DNA from: Candidatus Aquidulcis sp.
GTDB lineage: Bacteria > Chloroflexota > Anaerolineae > UBA4142
Direction: 5' to 3'
DNA: 64,000 nucleotides
NCBI GenBank assembly: GCA_020723345.1
Contig: DYJA01000005.1
Span: 62,001-126,000 of the forward strand
Made by a program: the position numbers and the translations under genes. Every line of letters begins with the position of its first letter. Within the stretch, counting starts at the first letter, position 1. The notes under the pieces were generated by a model. The model was not told where the DNA came from and did no database searches. It was given only the letters and a program-made list of their open reading frames with translations. Positions 45,796-54,703 of this stretch are shown piece after piece.

Positions 45796-47829
45796 TCAAT
45801 CGATGTGAATTCCGCCGAGCGTTACAATTTCCCCAAGCGGGTTACCGGTCGCCGCGTGATACGGCACGACTTGCCAACGATATTTGCCCGGTCGCGTGCT
45901 CGGCGCGATCAACACAGCGCGCGTATCTACGATGATCTTTTTTGCTTCCCAGGTCGAGCTGCCGGAACGATTACCCAACGGAATCGCATCCCATTGTCCG
46001 ACGCGCGCACCGGTTTGATCCACCAAACGCAACGATATGGCGTAATCTTCGCCGACCAGCTCGTCGATCTGCCAATACAATTTAACAATCACGCGCGCAC
46101 CCGGCGCGACGGACGTCGGTGCGGCGTACCCGCGCAATCGCAAATGTCCGTCGAACGCAACGTCGCGCGGATGCGCGATGTCGGGCGCGCGCGCAACCGG
46201 CAACGCGCGCGCGAACAGTGAGAGCGCGATTTCGGTGCTCGTTCCGGGAAATTGCGCCTGATCGAGCAGAACGCCTTCCTGGTTCAGCAATTTTTCGATG
46301 CGCGCGTCCGGATCGTCGAACGGCACATGCAGCGCGAGATACCAGACGCGCGCGTTGTTGCGATACGCGTCGCGCACCACCGCACGATCGGCGTCGGGCG
46401 ATGGTTTGCCGTCGGCGCGCAAGATCGGCAGCGTCGTCATCGGCACACGATCGTCCGCGTAGTAGCGATACAGTTCCTCGGTGTGCGGCGAATTGAGAAT
46501 GAGAAAATCGCCGGGCTGCGCGCGCTCGCGCAGCGATTCCGCCCACGCGCGATGATCGTCCTTGCCGAACCGCGGATCGAAAAACCAATTATTCAGGGAC
46601 AAGATCGCGCCGACCACGCACACACCCAGCGCGGCAAGCGCGAACGGTCGCCGCCAACGCGCGAGCGCGGCAAGCCCCGCCGCGACGCCGAGATAAAACG
46701 CCGGGCTGATCGCGATGAGATAGCGTGAGTTTTGATAGAGTGGGCGAACGAGTGAAATGACGAGGACACCGAGAATCGGAAGGAAGATGTATGCCAAATT
46801 CAAAATTCGAAATTCGCAATTCGCAATGCGTGTTGCGTGTTGCGTGTTGCGTGATACATGCTGCGTGTTGAGTGGATCTGAATTTTGAATTTTGATTTTC
46901 AAATTAGGAATTAAGGTGCCAAGCACGAACAACACAAGCATCACTGCATCGAACCACATCGCTTGTGCCCAATCGAGTGTGATGCCGACGCTGAACGAGT
47001 TGAGCAAATCGCGCAGCATCACGTCGAGCGGGACGAAATAGGGTCCCGTGTTCGCGTTGCCTGCCACGCTCGTCGATACTTGTGGAATTAGAAAGATCAC
47101 GGACGCGAACGGGAGCGCGGGCAGAAAAACAAACCAGCGCGCGCGCGGCATTTGCCAGACGAGAACCAAAATCAGAAGCGCGTGGAACGGAAAAAGGAAA
47201 AGCGCGAAATAATGTGTGTACAGCGTGGCGATTGCAGAAAGACAATAAATAAAAAACCCAAAATAGGATACTGATGAACGCTGATGAACACTGATCAAAT
47301 TTTCTTTATCTGTGTTAATCTGTGTTAATCTGTGTCCTGTATCAAACGCGCGCGTGAGCGCGTAGACCGCGAGCGTACTCCAGAACAACACGAGGGCGTA
47401 CGGGCGCGCTTCTTGCGCGTACCAGATGTAGAATGGGGAGAGCGCACCCAGCGATGCAGCAATCAACGCCGCCGGGCTACCGAGCCAGCGGCGCGCGAGC
47501 GCGTACAGCAACGGAATCGTCGCGACGTTGGCGAGGACGGAGAAAAAGCGGAGCGCGAACTCACTCGTGCCGAACGCGCGGACGAGAAAATGGAGCATGA
47601 GAAAATAACACTGCGGCACGGTATCCGTCGTGACGATGTTTTGGATCAGAATCGTGTTCGCCAGCACTGTGCCCAGATCGCGCGTGGCGCGGTAGACGCT
47701 GAGACTTTCGTCCCACCAGATCGCCTGCGCGTCCAGGCGGTACACGCGCAGCGCGAACGCGAGCAGAATGATCAGCAAGAGCGCGGCGCGTTCGAGAGTT
47801 GGCGGGGAAAATGATCGCACGGATTTCAT
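45796..47829 (-). CDS. GT39-like polytopic glycosyltransferase with C-terminal domain
   Basis: LRVYRLDAQAIWWDESLSVYRATRDLG; AQEARPYALVLF; C-term SVAPGARVIVKLYWQIDELVGEDYAISLRLVD. Confidence 0.85.
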   Translation of the reverse strand: MKSVRSFSPPTLERAALLLIILLAFALRVYRLDAQAIWWDESLSVYRATRDLGTVLANTILIQNIVTTDTVPQCYFLMLHFLVRAFGTSEFALRFFSVLANVATIPLLYALARRWLGSPAALIAASLGALSPFYIWYAQEARPYALVLFWSTLAVYALTRAFDTGHRLTQINTDKENLISVHQRSSVSYFGFFIYCLSAIATLYTHYFALFLFPFHALLILVLVWQMPRARWFVFLPALPFASVIFLIPQVSTSVAGNANTGPYFVPLDVMLRDLLNSFSVGITLDWAQAMWFDAVMLVLFVLGTLIPNLKIKIQNSDPLNTQHVSRNTQHATRIANCEFRILNLAYIFLPILGVLVISLVRPLYQNSRYLIAISPAFYLGVAAGLAALARWRRPFALAALGVCVVGAILSLNNWFFDPRFGKDDHRAWAESLRERAQPGDFLILNSPHTEELYRYYADDRVPMTTLPILRADGKPSPDADRAVVRDAYRNNARVWYLALHVPFDDPDARIEKLLNQEGVLLDQAQFPGTSTEIALSLFARALPVARAPDIAHPRDVAFDGHLRLRGYAAPTSVAPGARVIVKLYWQIDELVGEDYAISLRLVDQTGARVGQWDAIPLGNRSGSSTWEAKKIIVDTRAVLIAPSTRPGKYRWQVVPYHAATGNPLGEIVTLGGIHID
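46796..46915. repeat. In-frame repeat (NLKIKIQNSDPLNTQHVSRNTQHATRIANCEFRILNL)
   Basis: CAAATTCAAAATTCGAAATTCGCAATTCGCAATGCGTGTTGCGTGTTGCGTGTTGCGTG...GAATTTTGAATTTTG. Confidence 0.8.
47258..47342. repeat. In-frame repeat (DTGHRLTQINTDKENLISVHQRSSVSYFG)
   Basis: ACTGATGAACGCTGATGAACACTGATC...TTATCTGTGTTAATCTGTGTTAATCTGTGTCC; cf. intergenic 9529-9600. Confidence 0.8.
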
Positions 47830-47909
47830 CGCGCGGGCATTATACCGCGAGTGGAAAGGAATACAAAGTAGACACGTAGACAAGAAAACAAATAGGCATT
47901 GCAATTTGT

Positions 47910-48899
47910 CTACTTGTTAACCTGGATACTGGTAACCGGCTTGGGCTGCTTCTCCAACACCGGCAACATTTTCAAGAATGGTTCTTTCGCGCGCGCGGCG
48001 ATGAACTTGACCGTCAGACTGCGCGTCTGCCGGTGCTCAAACCCGGCGGATTCGAGCGCGGCGGCGACGCCGCTTTCGTAATCGCGCACGCTGCAATAAA
48101 TCGGATGATGCGGCGCTGCCCACAGCAACGATAGCGCGCCGCGCAGCAATTCGTCGGCGTGCTCGCGCGCTTGGGGGTGCAAACCAAAGCGGAGCCAATA
48201 CGCCGCACGTCCGCGCCGGATGCGCGCCGCGCCGGCAAGTTCGCCGTCGATTTCCAAAATGTAGCCCGCGCCGCGCGACTGATCCCACCAATCGCCCATC
48301 TTGCCGCCCTGACCTTCCGGCGACAACATGCCTTCGGCGAGTTGCACGGGGCGCGGGGTGAGTTCGGTGTAGAGCCGCAGCAAATTCCAACCATCGCGCG
48401 CGCGCTGACGACGCAGCAAATCCGTCTTCGTTAGTCCGGGAAGCCAATCGTCCAAACAAAAAATATCTTCGCGCGCGTACGCATTGAAACCGGCTTGGCG
48501 AAAAACTTCCTCCATCCCGTTGCCCGGCGGAATTTGCGCGAACACGCGTTGACCGCCGCGCGCGCCGATTTCTTTCGCGCACTCGGCGAGCAGGCGATAC
48601 CAAATCGAAACCGCGTCGTCGTGCGCGTCGAGCGCGGGCGCGAGATAAGAAATGTCGGCTTCGGGACGACCGCGGCGCGCGCGCGCCTGCAAAAAACCGA
48701 CCGCGCGGACGCGGCGCGTCGCGGATGGGTACAACACAATCGTCTCCGCGCCAACGGCGCTGATCGGCAAATGTCCCGCCAGCGCGGCTTGCAAAGGCGT
48801 GTGGGGCCACAACACCGCGCGCTCTAGATCCAACTGCACGCCGCGCGTTTGCAATTGCTGAATCGCGATCAAGTCGTCCAAACCAAGCCAGTGTGACAT
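47910..48899 (-). CDS. GNAT-like acetyltransferase family protein
   Basis: FLQARARRGRPEADISYLAPA; AGYILEIDGELAGAARIRRG. Confidence 0.55.
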   Translation of the reverse strand: MSHWLGLDDLIAIQQLQTRGVQLDLERAVLWPHTPLQAALAGHLPISAVGAETIVLYPSATRRVRAVGFLQARARRGRPEADISYLAPALDAHDDAVSIWYRLLAECAKEIGARGGQRVFAQIPPGNGMEEVFRQAGFNAYAREDIFCLDDWLPGLTKTDLLRRQRARDGWNLLRLYTELTPRPVQLAEGMLSPEGQGGKMGDWWDQSRGAGYILEIDGELAGAARIRRGRAAYWLRFGLHPQAREHADELLRGALSLLWAAPHHPIYCSVRDYESGVAAALESAGFEHRQTRSLTVKFIAARAKEPFLKMLPVLEKQPKPVTSIQVNK

Positions 48900-48989
48900 T
48901 TTTTCTGTCCCGCGGCAATTATTTTACCGCAAGAGAGGGGAATTGACAAGAGCATGAAAATGAAATCCAGGGATTTGTCAATGTCGCGG

Positions 48990-49074
48990 CTTGTCATTTC
49001 GAGGAGGCGGTTTTTGCCGACGAGAAATCTCGTTTTCAGCGGCGGAGATTTCTCGCTCCGCTCGAAATGACAAG
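48990..49074. repeat. Dispersed inverted repeat CTTGTCATTTCGAG...CTCGAAATGACAAG
   Basis: 14-bp perfect outer arms, internal GAGAAATCTCG hairpin. Confidence 0.85.
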
Positions 49075-49155
49075 GGGCGCTTGACTTTGACCAAGCCCTA
49101 AACAGAACCATAATTCTAACTCGTGGTATAATCACAATATCATGGAGAAACACGA

Positions 49156-49389
49156 ATGACCCAAAAGCCGGAACGACAATTCAATTCCCGCACTTATCGC
49201 GGTCAGGTCGAACGCGAATTGATCGCGGGCGCGATCCTGATCACGCTGATCGTCGGCGGAGGTTTAATCGCGCTGATCTGGGGACGCGACGCGTTTTTCA
49301 CCGCGCTCGCGTTTTTTGTCGGCGCGCTGTTGCTGGCGGGACTGGTGTGGGGATTTCTCAAGGTGCTTGAGATCATTTCGCGCGACTAA
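49156..49389 (+). CDS. Small two-TM membrane protein
   Basis: 77 aa; 4-bp overlap of stops with the convergent relA/spoT gene. Confidence 0.6.
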   Translation: MTQKPERQFNSRTYRGQVERELIAGAILITLIVGGGLIALIWGRDAFFTALAFFVGALLLAGLVWGFLKVLEIISRD

Positions 49390-51536
49390 CTCGTCACGCG
49401 CCGCGCTTCGACGACGTTCGGCAGACGATCAATTTTGTTGAGGATGCGCGTCAGTTGATCCGCGCTCGAAATTTCCAGCGTCGCCGTGATGATCGCGATG
49501 TGATCGCTGCGTCCAGTCACCGCGCTGGCGGTGCTCATATTGACGTGTTCCGCCGAAACGATGCCGGAAATATCGTGAATCAGTCCGGCGCGGTCGAACG
49601 CGCGAACCTGGACGAGAACCGGGTACGCGCGCTCGTCGGTCTTTTCCCAATCAATCGCGATCAGCCGCTCGCTTTCCACATCCTCGGTGACGATGTTCCG
49701 GCAATCGCGGCGATGGATCGTGATGCCGCGCCCGCGCGTGATGTAGCCGATCACCGGATCGCCGGGCAACGGATTGCAACAATGCGCGACGTGTTGCAAA
49801 AGATTGTCCACGCCTTTGACGGTCAGCGTCACCTCGGGCGCTTTGGGCATGATCGGCGCAGGCGGTGGCATCTCAGGCGCGGGCGGCGCTTTCTCGCGTT
49901 CGGCGTCGAGCAGGCGGACGCTAATCGTCTGAAGACTCAGGTCTTCGTGACCGATGGCTTCCAGAAAATCGTCGACATTTTTGAACTCGAAGAGTTTCGC
50001 GAGTTCTTCGAAATTCCCCTGATCGAGACCGAGCCGATGTAATTCCTTTTCGAGGATGACGCGCCCTTCGGTAATCGCTTCGGCGCGCGCTTGATGTTTG
50101 AAATACTGGCGAATTTTTCCGCGCGCGCGCACCGTGCGGACGAGTCCGAGTCCGGGGTTTAGCCAATCGCGGCTCGGTCCACCTTTTTTCGTCGTCAGAA
50201 TTTCGATGCGGTCGCCGGTCTTGAGTCGATAATCGAGCGGAACGATTTTGCCGTTGACCTTTGCGCCGCGACAGCGATTGCCGATTTCGGTGTGAACGTG
50301 GTACGCGAAATCGATCGGCGTCGCGCCCGCCGCCATTTCGATAATATCGCCTTTCGGCGTGAAAACGTAGACTTGATCCTGAAAGATGTCAGTCTTGAGC
50401 GAATCGACAAAGACGCGCGCGTCGGCGATGTCTTGCTGCCATTCGATCAGTTGGCGCATCCAATTGATTTTGTTTTCGAACGCCGGATCGACGCGCGCGC
50501 CCGGCTCTTTGTAACGCCAGTGCGCGGCGATCCCGAATTCCGCGATGTGGTGCATTTCCGGCGTGCGAATCTGCACTTCAATCGGTTTGCCGCGCGGACC
50601 AATGACGGCGGTGTGCAGCGATTGATACATATTCTCTTTCGGCTTGGCGATGTAGTCGTCGAATTCGCCGGGAATCGGCGTCCACAAACTATGAATGACG
50701 CCGAGGACGACGTAGCAATCGCGCACGCTGGCGACGATGATGCGAATCGCGCGGATGTCGTAAATCTGATCGAAATCCCTGCCCTTGCGGATCATCTTGT
50801 TGTAGATGCTGTAGATGTGCTTGGGACGCCCACCGATTTCGAGCGGGAATATTTTTTCTTCTGCGAGCCGGTCGCGCAGCAACTTGATCGTCTCGGCGAT
50901 GTACGTTTGTTGATCGGCTTGGTCTTCGAGCAGGAGGTTTTCGATTTCTTTGTGCTTGTCAGGTTCGAGGTATTTGAGCGAGAGGTCTTCGAGTTCGCGG
51001 CGGATGTTATACATACCGAGGCGGTTAGCGAGCGGGGCGAAAATTTCCATCGTCTCGCGCGCGATGCGCCGCTGTTTGTCCGGGCGCAGCGCGAAAAGCG
51101 TCTGCATGTTGTGCAAGCGGTCGGCGAGTTTGATCAAAACGACGCGCGCGTCTTCCGCCATCGCCATAAACATTTTGCGCAACGATTCGGCGTGCGTTTG
51201 CTCCAGCCCCAGGCGCAAGCCGGACAATTTGGTGACGCCGTCGACAAGTTTCGCAACTTGTTCGCCGAATTCTTTGTGGAGCGTTTCGAGCGGCACAGTC
51301 GTGTCTTCCGGCACGTCGTGTAAAAGCGCGGCGATGATCGTGTCTTCGTCGAGGTAGAGATCGGTGAGCGTGTGCGCGACCCGGAGGGAATGCGTGATGT
51401 ACGGTTCGCCCGTCGAACGCGTTTGCGGCGCGTGCGCGGCGTTCGCCAGTTCGTACGCGCGGCGGACGCGGTCGAGATTCGCTTCGGGATTATATGATTT
51501 TATTTTGTCGAGCAGCGTCTGAATGTCCATCGTCAT
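49386..51536 (-). CDS. Bifunctional (p)ppGpp synthase/hydrolase RelA/SpoT
   Basis: HD: HSLRVAHTLTDLYLDEDTIIAALLHDVPED; synthase: GRPKHIYSIYNKM; TGS and ACT domains. Confidence 0.95.
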   Translation of the reverse strand: MTMDIQTLLDKIKSYNPEANLDRVRRAYELANAAHAPQTRSTGEPYITHSLRVAHTLTDLYLDEDTIIAALLHDVPEDTTVPLETLHKEFGEQVAKLVDGVTKLSGLRLGLEQTHAESLRKMFMAMAEDARVVLIKLADRLHNMQTLFALRPDKQRRIARETMEIFAPLANRLGMYNIRRELEDLSLKYLEPDKHKEIENLLLEDQADQQTYIAETIKLLRDRLAEEKIFPLEIGGRPKHIYSIYNKMIRKGRDFDQIYDIRAIRIIVASVRDCYVVLGVIHSLWTPIPGEFDDYIAKPKENMYQSLHTAVIGPRGKPIEVQIRTPEMHHIAEFGIAAHWRYKEPGARVDPAFENKINWMRQLIEWQQDIADARVFVDSLKTDIFQDQVYVFTPKGDIIEMAAGATPIDFAYHVHTEIGNRCRGAKVNGKIVPLDYRLKTGDRIEILTTKKGGPSRDWLNPGLGLVRTVRARGKIRQYFKHQARAEAITEGRVILEKELHRLGLDQGNFEELAKLFEFKNVDDFLEAIGHEDLSLQTISVRLLDAEREKAPPAPEMPPPAPIMPKAPEVTLTVKGVDNLLQHVAHCCNPLPGDPVIGYITRGRGITIHRRDCRNIVTEDVESERLIAIDWEKTDERAYPVLVQVRAFDRAGLIHDISGIVSAEHVNMSTASAVTGRSDHIAIITATLEISSADQLTRILNKIDRLPNVVEARRVTS

Positions 51537-51589
51537 CCACTCGGTTTCATGTCATTGTACTCAAAAAAGCGGTGGTTTGCAAATGTTTC

Positions 51590-51704
51590 CGTCGTTTCAA
51601 AACGACGGCTCAAAAGATGGAAACTCGATAAAGTCGAGTTGGCGTCAATCGGTTTTCAACCGATTTTCACCTCACTGAGACGCCGATTTCTAATCGGCGG
51701 CGGT
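51590..51704. repeat. Cluster of short hairpins with different stems
   Basis: GTCGTTTCAAAACGAC, CTCGATAAAGTCGAG, CGGTTTTCAACCG, CGCCGATTTCTAATCGGCG. Confidence 0.8.
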
Positions 51705-51797
51705 CGCACCACAAAACGTGACGCACACTCGGAACTTGTCGGTTCAAACGAACGTCGTTAAAATAGAGAAGGTGAGAAAAGGAACGAGGGGGTTGAT

Positions 51798-52322
51798 ATG
51801 AAAATGCGAATCGGAATATTCTTTTTGTTTGCGGTATTGACCGTCGACTGTTCACGCGTTGCCGTACCGCTGCTCGTCAATCCAACTGCGACGCCCTTGC
51901 CGACCCAGGTTCCGCTGCCGACGCGCGTTACAGTTGTCGCCCCGACGCCAACGCTCAATCTCATTCCACCCGGCGATTCGAGCGAAGCGGCGACGATGCT
52001 CAAAGATTTTATCGCGGCGGTCGCCAGAGGCGATGTGAACGGCGCGCTGACGTACTGGAACACGAGTCAATCGTCCGCGTACGCGGCGAACGTACGCGCG
52101 ATGGTGCAGGAATGGGCGGACAAAAGGCGGCAGTTGGTGCTTGGGGAAATCACGTACATGGGGCGTGACGCGACCGGCAAATCCGTGCCGATGCTGTTAA
52201 CGGACCCGCGCGTGGAGCAAGCCGTTGCCAAAGTGCAAATTGATGGACTCGAATATCAGTTTTACCTGAGCCAACTCAAGGGAGGATGGTTCATCGAGGG
52301 CGTAAATACGTTTGGGAAGTAA
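51798..52322 (+). CDS. Hypothetical lipoprotein-like secreted protein
   Basis: MKMRIGIFFLFAVLTVDCSRV (lipobox-like); Pro/Thr linker; NTF2/DUF4878-like pattern weak. Confidence 0.55.
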   Translation: MKMRIGIFFLFAVLTVDCSRVAVPLLVNPTATPLPTQVPLPTRVTVVAPTPTLNLIPPGDSSEAATMLKDFIAAVARGDVNGALTYWNTSQSSAYAANVRAMVQEWADKRRQLVLGEITYMGRDATGKSVPMLLTDPRVEQAVAKVQIDGLEYQFYLSQLKGGWFIEGVNTFGK

Positions 52323-52329
52323 AATCTAT

Positions 52330-52760
52330 TTCCATTTTTAATGCCATTCTTGTTTGGCGTGCGGACGCCACGCCGACAATCCAGAATAGGAGGCGCGCCT
52401 AACAACACCCATGCGTTTGGCATGGGTGCTGAACTCGCGATGGCGAATCCGCGCAAGGTCATAGCCAATTTGACGAAACGGAATGCGCCAATTCAGAAGA
52501 ACTTGCGCTGGTCAGCGAGAATGTTCTCGTCCAGAATATTCGTGCGGGAATGCGCTCCACCGCAAATTCGTTCGCATGATTCACAAACGCTTCGCTCGAT
52601 AGTTTGACTGCTTCGACAAGCGCGTCTTTGGTAATGCTATTGTGACATCGTTCGATTATAGTTTCCCAGTCTAGTCCACGTGCGATCATTGACAAAACTT
52701 GCCACACGAGGATGCGCGTGCCACGAAAAGTTGGCTTGCCGCGACCGATTGCTGAAACGG
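52330..52760 (-). pseudogene. Degraded DUF433 / DUF5615 (PIN-like) module
   Basis: GKPTFRGTRILVWQVLSMIARGLDWETII (DUF433); another frame NILDENILADQRKFF* and RQIGYDLARIRH (DUF5615-like), frame broken. Confidence 0.55.
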
Positions 52761-52848
52761 ATGCGGTGCTGAGCGAAGCCGAAGCGAGCAATCCCCGAGC
52801 GACTTGGATTGCTTCGGACAATAACCGTCCTCGCAATGATAATGCCAA
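52756..52848. repeat. SLRGRLL/LRAERSNP-type dispersed repeat abutting the DUF433 fragment
   Basis: GCTGAGCGAAGCCGAAGCGAGCAATCCCCGAGCGACTTGGATTGCTTCGGACAATAACCGTCCTCGCAATGA. Confidence 0.7.
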
Positions 52849-52905
52849 AGCCCCAATCAGTTTGACAGATTCGCGCGATTCGGTAAAATAGACCCAGGAG
52901 TCGGA

Positions 52906-53415
52906 ATGGAGACTGCATCACGCGCCGTCTTGGTTCTCAACGCCACCTACGAGCCGCTGAACATCGTTTCCGTCCAACGCGCCATCGTCCTCCTCCTCAA
53001 AGAAAAAGCGGAAGTTGTCGAAGCGGCGCAAACTAAATTGCGGGCTGAGTGTTATTCCATCAGTCTGCCACTGGTCATTCGCCTAGTCGCCTTTGTGCCG
53101 GTGCCGCGGCATTTGCCTTTGCCGTTGACGCGCCGAACGGTGATCGCGCGCGATTTGTACACCTGCCAGTACTGCGGCGGACAACCGAACAAGCATGAAC
53201 TGACCGTCGACCACGTCATTCCGCGTTCGCGCGGTGGCGCGACGACGTGGGAAAACGCCGTCGCGGCGTGTTCGGCGTGCAATCATCGCAAAGGCGACCG
53301 CACACCCGATGAAGCCAAGATGAAGTTACTTGCCAAACCTGCGCGCCCGCGCTTTGTCGCGATTGTGTTGATGGGCGAGGTACGCGGACATTCGACGTGG
53401 CAGAAATATCTCTAG
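52906..53415 (+). CDS. HNH endonuclease family protein
   Basis: RDLYTCQYCGGQPNKHELTVDHVIPRSRGGATTWENAVAACSACNHRKGDRTPDEA. Confidence 0.9.
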   Translation: METASRAVLVLNATYEPLNIVSVQRAIVLLLKEKAEVVEAAQTKLRAECYSISLPLVIRLVAFVPVPRHLPLPLTRRTVIARDLYTCQYCGGQPNKHELTVDHVIPRSRGGATTWENAVAACSACNHRKGDRTPDEAKMKLLAKPARPRFVAIVLMGEVRGHSTWQKYL

Positions 53416-53420
53416 AACGA

Positions 53421-53453
53421 AAAACCAGGTTTCAGTGAGAAACCTGGTTTTTT
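53421..53453. terminator. Bidirectional terminator AAAACCAGGTTTCAGTGAGAAACCTGGTTTT
   Basis: Perfect stem between convergent genes; core shared with 24025-24062. Confidence 0.9.
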
Positions 53454-53456
53454 ATT

Positions 53457-54608
53457 CTATCTTCCAATCGTCGGCGCGGGTGCGATCCCCGGCAGCGGTG
53501 TGGGCGTTGCGGTGCGGGTTGCCGCCGGACGCGTTGGCGTGTACTCCAGCGGCAGTTGCGTCTGGGTTGTGTTCGACCAGTAAAACATCAGCGCGAAAAA
53601 TAGCAGGACCGCCGCGAACGCCATGCCGACACTGCGAACATTGAACGTGACGCGCGGCAACGCGAACGCCGGCGTCTGCGTTTGCACCGGCGGCGCCATC
53701 ATTCCAACCAAGCCCATACTGGTCAACGTGCGCTGACCGAAGCCGGTAACGGTCAGAACATCATCGCGCTGAATCATCATTTGACTCCGCAAGAGCGGCA
53801 CCAACACGCTCTGCAACAGCGTCTCGGCAAGTCCGACTTGGTGCGCCAATGCTTTGACGGTGATCGTGCCGGTATAATTTGTATACGCCAAAACGAACAT
53901 CGCCGCCGAATCCGCCAACACGTCGATCTCGTCGCGATGATCGCGGTACAGTTCGAGCAGATTGTAGCGAAATGGTTGGACTTCGCCGCCTGCCGTGCGC
54001 GGGACGCCCACCCCGTCGCCGCCCAGTCGCCAGCCGTGCTCTTTTTTGTTCGCGCAGTATTTGACCAACTGCATCACGTTGACTTTTTCGACGATCTTGA
54101 TCGTCAAATTGTCCTGCACGACATCGTCTGGAAAGTTGAACGACGCGACGTTGTTGTAACAAACCGTCAAATCATCCAACGCGCGACGATACAACCGCTC
54201 GTCCGGCGCGGCGGCGTCGATGAACAAGAGCATTTTGGAACCGACGACGCGAAACTCGGCAAAGTGCTGCACCGCGCCTACCGTGTCGTACGACGACTGC
54301 AGCACGATGATCAGATCGGCGGTTTCGCTCTGCAAAAACTCGACGCCCTTTTTGGTGATCGCCGCCAGGGGCACACCCAATTGCTCGCTGAAAAAGACGG
54401 TGTGACCCATCCGCCGCAGATTGTCGCGAATCTGCTGCCGCTTGTTGGACCACAAACGCGTCCGCTGACGCGGTCCCCACAGCATAATCACGAGCGGCGT
54501 TTGTTGGACTGTCCGCTGAAACGCGTCAAAGCGCGGTTTGAAGAATTGCGCGTAAAACTCACTCGTGCGTGAATGGGAAAACGCTTTGGATAGGATCATG
54601 TCATTCAA
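53457..54608 (-). CDS. Membrane-anchored protein with N-terminal TIR/deoxyribosyltransferase-like domain, winged-helix-like region and C-terminal TM
   Basis: PLVIMLWGPRQRTRLWSNKRQQIRDNLRRMGHTVFFSEQLG...ADLIIVLQSSYDTVGAVQHFAEF; TM MAFAAVLLFFALMFYW; Pro/Thr tail. Confidence 0.45.
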   Translation of the reverse strand: MNDMILSKAFSHSRTSEFYAQFFKPRFDAFQRTVQQTPLVIMLWGPRQRTRLWSNKRQQIRDNLRRMGHTVFFSEQLGVPLAAITKKGVEFLQSETADLIIVLQSSYDTVGAVQHFAEFRVVGSKMLLFIDAAAPDERLYRRALDDLTVCYNNVASFNFPDDVVQDNLTIKIVEKVNVMQLVKYCANKKEHGWRLGGDGVGVPRTAGGEVQPFRYNLLELYRDHRDEIDVLADSAAMFVLAYTNYTGTITVKALAHQVGLAETLLQSVLVPLLRSQMMIQRDDVLTVTGFGQRTLTSMGLVGMMAPPVQTQTPAFALPRVTFNVRSVGMAFAAVLLFFALMFYWSNTTQTQLPLEYTPTRPAATRTATPTPLPGIAPAPTIGR

Positions 54609-54703
54609 CTCTGAACGAAGAACGGAGAAGTTTTTTCCTGCTCACCTGCCCATTATATCTCGAATCGCGAGGAAAGACAATAGCACAAAAAAACGATTTT
54701 CGC

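Noticed and set aside
50292-51323. 343-aa plus-strand ORF
   Set aside because: Antisense shadow of relA/spoT
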